From: Devosia sp. Root635
GTDB lineage: Bacteria; Pseudomonadota; Alphaproteobacteria; Rhizobiales; Devosiaceae
NCBI RefSeq assembly: GCF_001427605.1
Contig: NZ_LMGZ01000022.1
Location: 208,567 to 272,566, forward strand
Length of the DNA: 64,000 nucleotides
Direction of reading: 5' to 3'
Positions 55,712 through 62,419 of this stretch are shown piece after piece. The notes beneath the pieces are model-generated. The model worked only from the letters and a program-made list of their open reading frames with translations, was not told the origin of the DNA and searched no databases. Both the position numbers and the translations under genes were made by a program. Position 1 is the stretch's first letter. Each line of letters opens with the position of its first letter.

Positions 55712-55742
55712 GCAATTCCCTCCCTTGTGAGGAGGGAATTGC
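55712..55742. repeat. Perfect palindrome between VOC and DUF924 genes
   Basis: GCAATTCCCTCC and its complement form 12-bp arms with a 7-nt loop (55724-55730), right after the VOC gene. No T-run; it may be a partial terminator or a 3'-end stabiliser. Confidence 0.7.
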
Positions 55743-55749
55743 TTCATGT

Positions 55750-56670
55750 CTACCCCACCAGCACCCTGATCCGGTTGCCGAACGGGTCCTGCGTCTCGAT
55801 GCCACCTTCGACCGGCGCCACCGATGCCCCTGCCCCGGCAAGCCGCGTCTTCAGGCCCTCCAGCGTCGCCGCATCCGGCACATTGATGGTGAACCAGCGC
55901 AACCCGGCAGCACCCGCCGGGGGCAGCATGGCATTCGGCCCGGACCAGATGTTGAACGCGATCGTATGGGGCATGTAGTCGAGCCCAACATCGCCCATGC
56001 CGAACGAGCTGATCAGCAGGAAGCCGGCAAAGCCGATGACATCGCGATAAAAGTCCATGGCCTGCTGCAGGTCGCCCACATGCACATGCACATGGCCGAT
56101 CCGCGTACCAGCGGGCATACGCGCCGCCAGCACCGGCTCGGGTCCAAGTTCGGCCAGCAGCCCGTCCATGTCGATGGGGTCGCGGCCCGAATGAGGCTGG
56201 CCGTCCGCGGTCACCGCATAGGTTTCGCCCTTGTCGGGGTCGCCCAGCGTACCGCGCCATGGCGTCTCGAAGGTGATTTCGATGCCGTTGCCGTCGAGAT
56301 CCCAGAGATAGATCGCTTCGCTCACCAGATGGTCGGTCGGCGAAATGCGCACATTGCGCTGCAAGGCCCGCACCGCCATCTGCGCCAGTTCGGCCCGCGA
56401 GGGGACGTGGATGGCGACGTGATACAGCCCGATCGTGCGCTGCACCGAAGGCCGCGTCGCCCCGGTTTCCAGCACGATCAGCGGCTTGCCGCCGGCGCCC
56501 AGCACCAGTTCATTGCCATTTTCCGCGATGAGGTCGAGCCCCACCACGTCCTGCCAGATGGCGAGCGCCTTGCTGCGGTCGGTCACCGCGATATGCACCG
56601 CGCCCAGCGTGGTGGTCAGCGGCAGGATGGGCTTGGATTTCACGTTAATCTGTACGGATGTGTCGATCAT
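55750..56670 (-). CDS. VOC-family protein (CatE-like ring-cleavage dioxygenase/glyoxalase)
   Basis: 306-aa protein with two vicinal-oxygen-chelate repeats: LGAVHIAVTDRSKALAIWQD near residue 22 and IGHVHVHVGDLQQAMDFYRD near residue 190. Metal-ligand His residues sit in VHIAV, YHVAIHVPSR, HVHVHV; Glu in FGNRIRVLVG is replaced, so the metal site is not certain. Start 56670 has GGAGGTCGCC; frame extension to 56700 is short and unlikely. The substrate is unknown; ring cleavage of a catechol-like compound is one option. Confidence 0.85.
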   Translation of the reverse strand: MIDTSVQINVKSKPILPLTTTLGAVHIAVTDRSKALAIWQDVVGLDLIAENGNELVLGAGGKPLIVLETGATRPSVQRTIGLYHVAIHVPSRAELAQMAVRALQRNVRISPTDHLVSEAIYLWDLDGNGIEITFETPWRGTLGDPDKGETYAVTADGQPHSGRDPIDMDGLLAELGPEPVLAARMPAGTRIGHVHVHVGDLQQAMDFYRDVIGFAGFLLISSFGMGDVGLDYMPHTIAFNIWSGPNAMLPPAGAAGLRWFTINVPDAATLEGLKTRLAGAGASVAPVEGGIETQDPFGNRIRVLVG

Positions 56671-56835
56671 GGCGACCTCCTGAATTGTCCTGCAGAGCAT
56701 ATAGGCCCCGGCATTGGTCGCGCCAGCGCCCCGGTGCCGAAGGCATTGTTCGGCAAAATGCGGGCAATCACTCGCCTTCCGCTCTTCATAGTTTCATGCT
56801 GGAGTGCGGTCTCACTCGTTTCCAGGAGACTTCGC

Positions 56836-57261
56836 ATGCCCAAGATCATGTATACCGCGCGCGCCACATCCACCGGCGGCCGTTCCGGCCATGGCGCCAC
56901 CGATGACGGCGTGCTGGATGTCACCCTGACCACGCCCAAGGAGATGGGCGGCGACGGCGCCCGCGGCACCAATCCCGAACAGCTGTTCGCCGTCGGCTAT
57001 TCGGCCTGTTTCCTCGGCGCCATGAAGGCCGCCGCCCGCAAGAGCGGCGACAAAATCCCCGAGGACGCCACCGTCACCGCCGAAGTCAGCTTCAAGGACC
57101 GCGCCGACGGCGAAGGCTTCTGGATCGAAGCCGCCCTCAAGGCCCACATTCCCGGCATGGACAAGGCCAAGGCCGAGGACATCATCCAGCGCGCCCACGT
57201 GATCTGCCCCTATAGCGAAGTGAGCCGGAAGGGGTTCGACGTGACGCTGGACGTGGTCTAG
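56836..57261 (+). CDS. ohr: Organic hydroperoxide resistance protein Ohr
   Basis: 141-aa OsmC/Ohr peroxidase that reduces organic hydroperoxides. The two catalytic Cys are in GYSACFLGAMK (about residue 60) and HVICPYSEVSR (about 125); Arg-Gly-Thr-Asn-Pro-Glu-Gln-Leu precedes the first. Start ATG 56836 with AGGAGAC upstream. No ohrR regulator is adjacent. The following 170 bp contain a family B repeat and a terminator. Confidence 0.95.
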   Translation: MPKIMYTARATSTGGRSGHGATDDGVLDVTLTTPKEMGGDGARGTNPEQLFAVGYSACFLGAMKAAARKSGDKIPEDATVTAEVSFKDRADGEGFWIEAALKAHIPGMDKAKAEDIIQRAHVICPYSEVSRKGFDVTLDVV

Positions 57262-57290
57262 GTCGCTGATTCTGCCAACCCACCGGCGCT

Positions 57291-57379
57291 CGCGGACTTG
57301 ATCCGCGGGTCACTCTCGGCCCGGCACAAGCGGTAAGAGACCCCCGGATCAAGTCCGGGGGAAGCGATTGTGGGTGGGG
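57291..57379. repeat. Intergenic palindromic repeat, family B (core inverted)
   Basis: CGCGGACTTGATCCGCGGG hairpin, core with CCCGGCACAAGCGG, then CCCCCGGATCAAGTCCGGGGG and GAAGCGATTGTGGGTGGGG. The core runs opposite to that in the copy at 23111, as expected if elements move or invert in blocks. Confidence 0.8.
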
Positions 57380-57395
57380 AATACAGCACGAAACA

Positions 57396-57430
57396 AACAA
57401 AAAAGCGCCGGGGCTCACACCCCGGCGCTT
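57396..57430 (-). terminator. Terminator of the ABC exporter gene
   Basis: Eleven-base-pair stem (57403-57413 with 57420-57430) and a 6-nt loop, followed on the minus strand by a T-rich tract (the A-rich stretch 57391-57404). It lies 6 bp past the ABC exporter stop, which ends at 57436. Confidence 0.85.
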
Positions 57431-57435
57431 CCGTT

Positions 57436-59232
57436 TTACGCCACCAGCCCCTTGGTCAGCTCCAGTGCCTGCCGTTCGAACAGCCGGCGATAGATGCCGC
57501 CATTGAGGCGGATGAGCTGGTCGTGGTCGCCCTCTTCGACAATCTTGCCCTTGTCGAAGACCAGCAGCCGGTCCAGCGCCCGCACCGTGGACAGCCGATG
57601 CGCGATGACCAGCGTCGTCCGTCCCACCATCAACCGCTCCATGGCCTGCTGGATCTGCACCTCGCTCTCGCTGTCGAGGCTCGATGTCGCCTCGTCGAGG
57701 ATCAGTACCCTTGCGTCGGCCAGGAACGCCCTGGCGATGGCGACGCGCTGCCGCTCGCCACCCGAGAGCTTCACGCCCCGCTCGCCCACCATGGTTTCGT
57801 ACCCCTTGGGCAGGTCGAGGATGAAGTCATGCGCATTGGCCTGCATGGCCGCCAGCTCGATCTCGGCGCGTGTCGCGTCGGGGCGGGCATAGGCGATGTT
57901 CTCGGCCAGCGTGCGGTGGAACAGGATAGGCTCCTGCTGCACGATGGCGATCTGGCCGCGCAGGCTCGATTGCTTCACCTGGGCGATATCCTGCCCATCG
58001 ATGCGGATCGCGCCCGACTTCACGTCGTAGAGCCGCTGGATCAGCTTGACGAAGGTCGTCTTGCCCGAGCCCGAATGGCCGACTAGCCCCACCCGCTCGC
58101 CCGGCGCGATGGTCACTGAGAAGTCGCGATAGAGCGGCGTCGGATGCGCGCCATACTGGAAGGTGACGTGATCGAAGGCGATCTCGCCCTTGCCGATGGC
58201 GATGGGTTTGGCACCCTTGACATCGTCGATGCCCAGCGGCGTCTTGTCGAGCGCCACCAGCTCCTCCATGTCGTTGACCGCCCGCTGCAGGTTGCGGATA
58301 TGCTGGCCCACGTCCCGCAGGTAGCCCTGCAGCACGAAGAACATGGCGAGGACGAAGGTGATGTCGCCCGGACTGGCCAGCCCGCGCTGCCACATCAGCA
58401 ACCCGGTGCCGAGGATGCCGGCCTGCATCGTCACCATCATGAAGCCCTGGATGGTGCCGCTCAGCGTACCGCGCTTCCAGGTGCGGCGGGTGCGGATGTC
58501 CCACTTGCCCAGCACATGGCGCATTCGCCCTTCTTCGCGGGTCTCGGCGCCGAAGGCCTTGACCACCGAATTGCAGCTCACGGCATCGGCCAACGCGCCG
58601 CCCAGCTTGGTGTCCCAGGCATTGGCCAGGCTCGCTGCGGGCGAGACAAAGCCCATCGAGAGCATGACGGTCACGCCGATATAGATGACCGAGCCGAGCG
58701 CGACGATCAGGCCCATGACCGGCCAATACGAGCCCAGGATGACGCTGGCGCCGACCAGCATCACCACCGATGGCAGCAGCATCACCAGCAGCAGGTCGTT
58801 GAGCGAATCCAGCGCCCACATGCCGCGGGTAATCTTGCGCACGGTCGAGCCGGCAAAGCTGTTGGCGTGCCAGTCGGTCGAGAAGCGCTGCACCCGGTAG
58901 AAGCCGTCATTGACCAGCTCGGCCATCATGCGGATGGTCAGCCGGATCACGCCCTGGAAGATGAACCAGCGCAGGATGACGCTGGTCAGGCCCAGGCCGA
59001 CGACGATGCTGAAGGCGCGCAGGGCGACATCGGCGCCACCATTCGTTCCGCCGGCAATGGCATCGACGATCTGCCCGGAAAATACCGGCACCATGACTTC
59101 GGCCAGCGTCGAGGTAATGACCAGCGCGCAGATGACCGCGACCAGCGGCAGCCGGCTGGACCAGTGGCGGAAGGTGAAGCCGAGCACGTTGCGATAGGCA
59201 TCGGCACGGAAATCGAGTTTCTTGCGACTCAT
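57436..59232 (-). CDS. ABC exporter, half-transporter (membrane plus ATPase)
   Basis: 598-aa type IV ABC half-transporter that works as a dimer. Six membrane helices in the first 330 residues (VAVICALVITSTLAEVMVPV, VMLLPSVVMLVGASVILGSY), then an ATPase with Walker A GHSGSGKTTFVKL, Q loop IVQQEPILFHRT, signature LSGGERQRVAIARA, Walker B VLILDEATSSLD and switch His in IAHRLSTV. Substrate unknown; lipid or drug export is typical. A long leader with promoter, leader ORF and terminator-like hairpin precedes it. Not paired with another ABC gene. Confidence 0.93.
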   Translation of the reverse strand: MSRKKLDFRADAYRNVLGFTFRHWSSRLPLVAVICALVITSTLAEVMVPVFSGQIVDAIAGGTNGGADVALRAFSIVVGLGLTSVILRWFIFQGVIRLTIRMMAELVNDGFYRVQRFSTDWHANSFAGSTVRKITRGMWALDSLNDLLLVMLLPSVVMLVGASVILGSYWPVMGLIVALGSVIYIGVTVMLSMGFVSPAASLANAWDTKLGGALADAVSCNSVVKAFGAETREEGRMRHVLGKWDIRTRRTWKRGTLSGTIQGFMMVTMQAGILGTGLLMWQRGLASPGDITFVLAMFFVLQGYLRDVGQHIRNLQRAVNDMEELVALDKTPLGIDDVKGAKPIAIGKGEIAFDHVTFQYGAHPTPLYRDFSVTIAPGERVGLVGHSGSGKTTFVKLIQRLYDVKSGAIRIDGQDIAQVKQSSLRGQIAIVQQEPILFHRTLAENIAYARPDATRAEIELAAMQANAHDFILDLPKGYETMVGERGVKLSGGERQRVAIARAFLADARVLILDEATSSLDSESEVQIQQAMERLMVGRTTLVIAHRLSTVRALDRLLVFDKGKIVEEGDHDQLIRLNGGIYRRLFERQALELTKGLVA

Positions 59233-59353
59233 TTTGGCAGCCCGGTCCCGTTATCCGGCAACCGGCCCTCAAAGACAGAGAGATGAAGGCACAGCCGGTA
59301 CCGAGGACGAAATGATCCCCGTCAGATCAATCGGGCTGTGATGAAGAAGAAAA

Positions 59354-59380
59354 CCGCGGGCGGCCACAGGCGGGCCGCGG
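59354..59380 (-). terminator. Attenuator-like hairpin in the ABC exporter leader
   Basis: Twelve-nucleotide arms with 10 pairs (59354-59365 and 59369-59380) and a 3-nt loop, then on the minus strand a T-rich run (complement of 59343-59353). It lies 13 bp downstream of the leader ORF stop and 122 bp before the exporter start: the layout of a transcription attenuator. Confidence 0.6.
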
Positions 59381-59391
59381 ATGGCGACGAC

Positions 59392-59439
59392 CTAACGTCG
59401 AGTGTCGCCAGATGGGGAGAGCATGAATGTCACTGCCAT
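59392..59439 (-). CDS. Small leader ORF (15 codons) upstream of the ABC exporter
   Basis: A 15-codon open frame, start ATG at 59439, stop at 59392, reading MAVTFMLSPSGDTRR. It has a strong GGGAGGCG ribosome-binding site 4-5 bases upstream. It lies between a predicted promoter and a terminator-like hairpin ahead of the ABC exporter gene. A regulatory leader peptide is the simplest reading; it could also be chance. Confidence 0.5.
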   Translation of the reverse strand: MAVTFMLSPSGDTRR

Positions 59440-59472
59440 ACAACGCCTCCCTTGTTCGATCTGAAGCGGTGG

Positions 59473-59505
59473 ACGGTTTGTAACGAAACCGTTCGGACTT
59501 GCCAA
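59473..59505. promoter_or_regulatory. Predicted promoter and operator dyad of the ABC exporter
   Basis: On the minus strand: -35 TTGGCA (59505-59500), 17-bp spacer, -10 TACAAA (59482-59477). A 20-bp dyad (ACGGTTT-GTAACG-AAACCGT, 59473-59492) covers the -10 and part of the spacer, the place where a repressor of the TetR type would bind. No tetR gene is beside it. Confidence 0.6.
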
Positions 59506-59580
59506 CGGGGTATTTTGCAACGTCACAACAGGTGATGCAGGAAAGCCACAGAGGACGTTTCGTCCCGGAGTGTGAGGTTG

Positions 59581-59687
59581 CCCACCCACAATCGCCTCAC
59601 CCGGACTTGATCCGGGGGTCTCTCGTCGCTTGTGCCAGATTGAAAGTGACCCGCGGATCAAGTCCGCGGGAAGCCCGGTGGGTGGGG
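59581..59687. repeat. Intergenic palindromic repeat, family B
   Basis: CCCACCCACAATCGCC at the left, GTGGGTGGGG at the right, with CCGGACTTGATCCGG and CCGCGGATCAAGTCCGCGG hairpins and a CGCTTGTGCCAGA core. With the leader of the ABC exporter it fills the 571-bp gap 59233-59803; nothing else is seen between 59688 and 59803. Confidence 0.8.
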
Positions 59688-59803
59688 AGGAGATGGTTGG
59701 CGGTCGCAGCCAGTAAATTTCCCCGCCCTCCCCTGTGGCGTCCCGCCCCCTTCCGGGATTACCCTCCGGCCAACCGATTCAAAACCAAGAGGCATTCGCC
59801 CAA

Positions 59804-61036
59804 ATGACCATCGATCCCGTCAAGCTCGACAAGCTCGCCCAGGTTGCCATCAAGGTCGGGTTGCAACTGGCCGAAGGCCAGGATCTGGTGATGACCGCGC
59901 CGATGACCGCCGCCCCGCTGGTCCGCCGCATCACCGAACATGCCTACAAGGCCGGCGCCGGGCTGGTCACCACCATCTATTCGGACGAGGAGTCTACCCT
60001 CGCCCGCTACAAGCATGCCAATGCCGCCAGCTTCGACAAGGCGGCCGGCTGGCTCTATTCGGGCATGGCCGAGGCTTTCAGGAACAATGCGGCACGCCTC
60101 GCCATCGCCGGCGACAATCCGATGATGCTGTCCGGTCAGGACCCCGACAAGGTGACCCGCGCCATGCGCGCCAATTCGGCCGCCTACAAGCCGGCCCTCC
60201 AGCTCATCACCGGCTTCGACATCAACTGGAATATCGTCTCCTATCCCAGCGCCGCCTGGGCGAAGCTCGTCTTCCCCAATGACAGCGACGAGGAAGCCGT
60301 CTCCAAGCTGGCCGATGCCATCTTCAAGGCATCGCGCGTCGACCAGGAAGACCCCATCGCCGCCTGGAAGGAGCACAATGCCAACCTCAAGAAGCGCTGG
60401 ACCTGGCTCAACGGCAAGAGCTTCGCGTCACTCAAATATACCGGCCCCGGCACCGATCTCACCGTTGGCCTCGCCGATGGCCATCGGTGGAAGGGCGGCG
60501 CCTCGGAAGCCAAGAACGGCATTACCTGCAACCCCAATATCCCGACCGAGGAAGTGTTCACCACCCCGCACAAGCTGCGCGTGGAAGGCCATGTCTCGGG
60601 CACCAAGCCGCTCAGCCATAATGGCGCGCTGATCGAAGACATGCAGGCCCGTTTCGAGGGCGGCAAGCTGGTCGAGTTCAAGGCCAGCAAGAATGGCGAC
60701 CTGTTCAACAAGGTACTCGATACCGACGAAGGCGGCCGGCGCCTGGGCGAAGTGGCACTCGTGCCCCATTCCTCGCCGATTTCGGCCTCGGGCATCCTGT
60801 TCTTCAACACGCTCTACGACGAAAACGCCTCCTGCCACATCGCGCAGGGCCAGTGCTATTCGGACTGCTTCGTCGGCGGCAAGGACCTCACCCAGGACCA
60901 GATCAGCGCCCAGGGTGGCAATACGAGCAATATCCACATCGACTGGATGATCGGTTCGGACAAGATCGACATCGATGGCGTGCATGCCGATGGCACCACC
61001 GAACCGGTAATGCGCGGCGGCGAGTGGGCCAACTGA
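59804..61036 (+). CDS. M29 family aminopeptidase (AmpS-like)
   Basis: 410-aa metallopeptidase of the M29 thermophilic-aminopeptidase family. Visible family segments: YTGPGTDLTVGLADGHRWKGG, CNPNIPTEEVFTTPHKLRVEG, metal Glu residues in PTEEVFT, and the C-terminal HIDWMIGSDKIDIDGVHADG. Start ATG 59804; AAGAGG lies 13 bp upstream, which is far. Frame extension to 59735 is low-complexity and not conserved. Likely cytoplasmic peptide turnover. Confidence 0.92.
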   Translation: MTIDPVKLDKLAQVAIKVGLQLAEGQDLVMTAPMTAAPLVRRITEHAYKAGAGLVTTIYSDEESTLARYKHANAASFDKAAGWLYSGMAEAFRNNAARLAIAGDNPMMLSGQDPDKVTRAMRANSAAYKPALQLITGFDINWNIVSYPSAAWAKLVFPNDSDEEAVSKLADAIFKASRVDQEDPIAAWKEHNANLKKRWTWLNGKSFASLKYTGPGTDLTVGLADGHRWKGGASEAKNGITCNPNIPTEEVFTTPHKLRVEGHVSGTKPLSHNGALIEDMQARFEGGKLVEFKASKNGDLFNKVLDTDEGGRRLGEVALVPHSSPISASGILFFNTLYDENASCHIAQGQCYSDCFVGGKDLTQDQISAQGGNTSNIHIDWMIGSDKIDIDGVHADGTTEPVMRGGEWAN

Positions 61037-61062
61037 CAGCCAATGCGCCAGGGAGGAGCGGC

Positions 61063-61512
61063 ATGAAGAAACTGTTGTCGACGTTGAGCCTGCTCGTCCT
61101 GGCGCAGCCCGCTCTGGCCCAGACCGTGCTGGACAGCGACTTCACCATTTCGGTGCCGCGCATGCCTGGGCAGGACGACCTTGTGGAAAGCACGACGCTC
61201 GTGCCGCTGCTCGCCGGCACCTGCTACGACTGGCATCTGCACCTCGGCAAGGTGAAGGGCGCGGTGGAGGTGACCGAGGTCTATACCCTTCCCGCAGCAC
61301 CCGCGAGCTGGGGCCTCGGCGAGGGCAGCCTTACGGTCATCTCCGACGACCAGCGCACCGCCACCACGCCACTGACGCTCACGCCCGAAGACGGCTGGAT
61401 CTGGAGTGGCTGGTGCGTTGCCGAGGGCGATCCCGCAGGCGCCTATCGCATCGACGTCAAAGCCGGTACTCGCCTGCTCAAGACCTTCGAATTCGAACTC
61501 CGGAACATGTAG
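61063..61512 (+). CDS. Small exported protein of unknown function
   Basis: 149-aa protein with a signal peptide (KKLLSTLSLLVLAQPALAQ, cut after about residue 20). The mature part is rich in beta-strand-like segments, with two Cys (GTCYDW and SGWCVAEG) that could pair. No family is recognised. GGGAGGAG ribosome-binding site. Lies 26 bp downstream of the aminopeptidase and 27 bp upstream of the TIM-barrel gene. Confidence 0.85.
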   Translation: MKKLLSTLSLLVLAQPALAQTVLDSDFTISVPRMPGQDDLVESTTLVPLLAGTCYDWHLHLGKVKGAVEVTEVYTLPAAPASWGLGEGSLTVISDDQRTATTPLTLTPEDGWIWSGWCVAEGDPAGAYRIDVKAGTRLLKTFEFELRNM

Positions 61513-61539
61513 ACCCGCCACGAACAGGAGAGCCAGAAC

Positions 61540-62373
61540 ATGGCCAGTGTCAGCCCCGATCGCATTGCCGTTTCCACCTGGTCGCTGCACCGCCTGCTGG
61601 GCGCCATCTATCCGCACGACCTCACCACCACCGAGATCGGGGCGGAGCAGCAGGCCTATGGCGAGGGCGAGGAATCGCTGCTCGGCCTGCCTTCGGTGCT
61701 GGCCAATCACGGCTATCACCGGCTCGAAATCGTCTCCTTCCACCTGCGCAGCCGCGACAGGGTCTATCTGGGGGAACTGCGCGACCAGCTCAAGATTTCC
61801 AATGTCCGGCTGCAGACCCTGCTGATCGATGCCGGCGATATCAGCCATCCCCAGCACGGCGCCCGCGACACCGCCTGGATTGCGAGCTGGATCGAGATCG
61901 CCAATGAACTGGGCGCCGACAATGCCCGCATCATCGCCGGCAAGCAGAAGCCGACCCGCGATGCGCTCGATCGCTCGGTCAAGGCACTGACCGCACTGGC
62001 CGATGGCAATGCCGGCTCATCGGTGCGCCTCGTCACCGAGAACTGGTTCGACCTGCTGGCCGAGCCGGCCCATGTCCACTACCTGCTCGACAAGCTCGAT
62101 GGCCGCATCGGCCTGCTGGGCGATTTCGGCAATTGGGGCGGGGCCGCCAAATATGCCGACCTCAAGTCGATCTTCGGCCGGGCCGAACTGTGCCACGCCA
62201 AGGCCAGCTTCATCGACGGCGAGCTCGACGAGGCCGACTATGGCGCCTGCGTCACCCTGGCCGAAGAGGCCGGCTACAAGGGCCCCTATACGCTGATCTT
62301 CGACAGCGAAGTCCCCGGCGAATGGCATGGTCTGGCCACCGAGCGCGACTTCATCACATCGCGCGATGTCTGA
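61540..62373 (+). CDS. Xylose isomerase-like TIM-barrel protein
   Basis: 277-aa sugar-phosphate isomerase/epimerase-like protein of the AP endonuclease 2 superfamily. Segments IAVSTWSLHRLLGAIYP, HRLEIVSFHL, TLLIDAGDISHP, TENWFDLL, GLLGDFGNWGG and TLIFDSEVPGEWHGL fit strands of the barrel; acidic and His residues (Glu in LVTENW, Asp in LGDFGNW, Glu in FDSEVP) could bind a metal. Exact reaction unknown. Last gene of a three-gene plus-strand run. Confidence 0.86.
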   Translation: MASVSPDRIAVSTWSLHRLLGAIYPHDLTTTEIGAEQQAYGEGEESLLGLPSVLANHGYHRLEIVSFHLRSRDRVYLGELRDQLKISNVRLQTLLIDAGDISHPQHGARDTAWIASWIEIANELGADNARIIAGKQKPTRDALDRSVKALTALADGNAGSSVRLVTENWFDLLAEPAHVHYLLDKLDGRIGLLGDFGNWGGAAKYADLKSIFGRAELCHAKASFIDGELDEADYGACVTLAEEAGYKGPYTLIFDSEVPGEWHGLATERDFITSRDV

Positions 62374-62419
62374 CTCCGCTTAAGCCAGTTATTAAGGGAG
62401 TGTCACGCAGAGTGCGCAA

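Noticed and set aside
55081-56835. N-terminal 585-codon extension of Ohr
   Set aside because: Antisense to DUF924 and VOC genes; Ohr proteins are about 140 residues and the ATG at 56836 has a ribosome-binding site.
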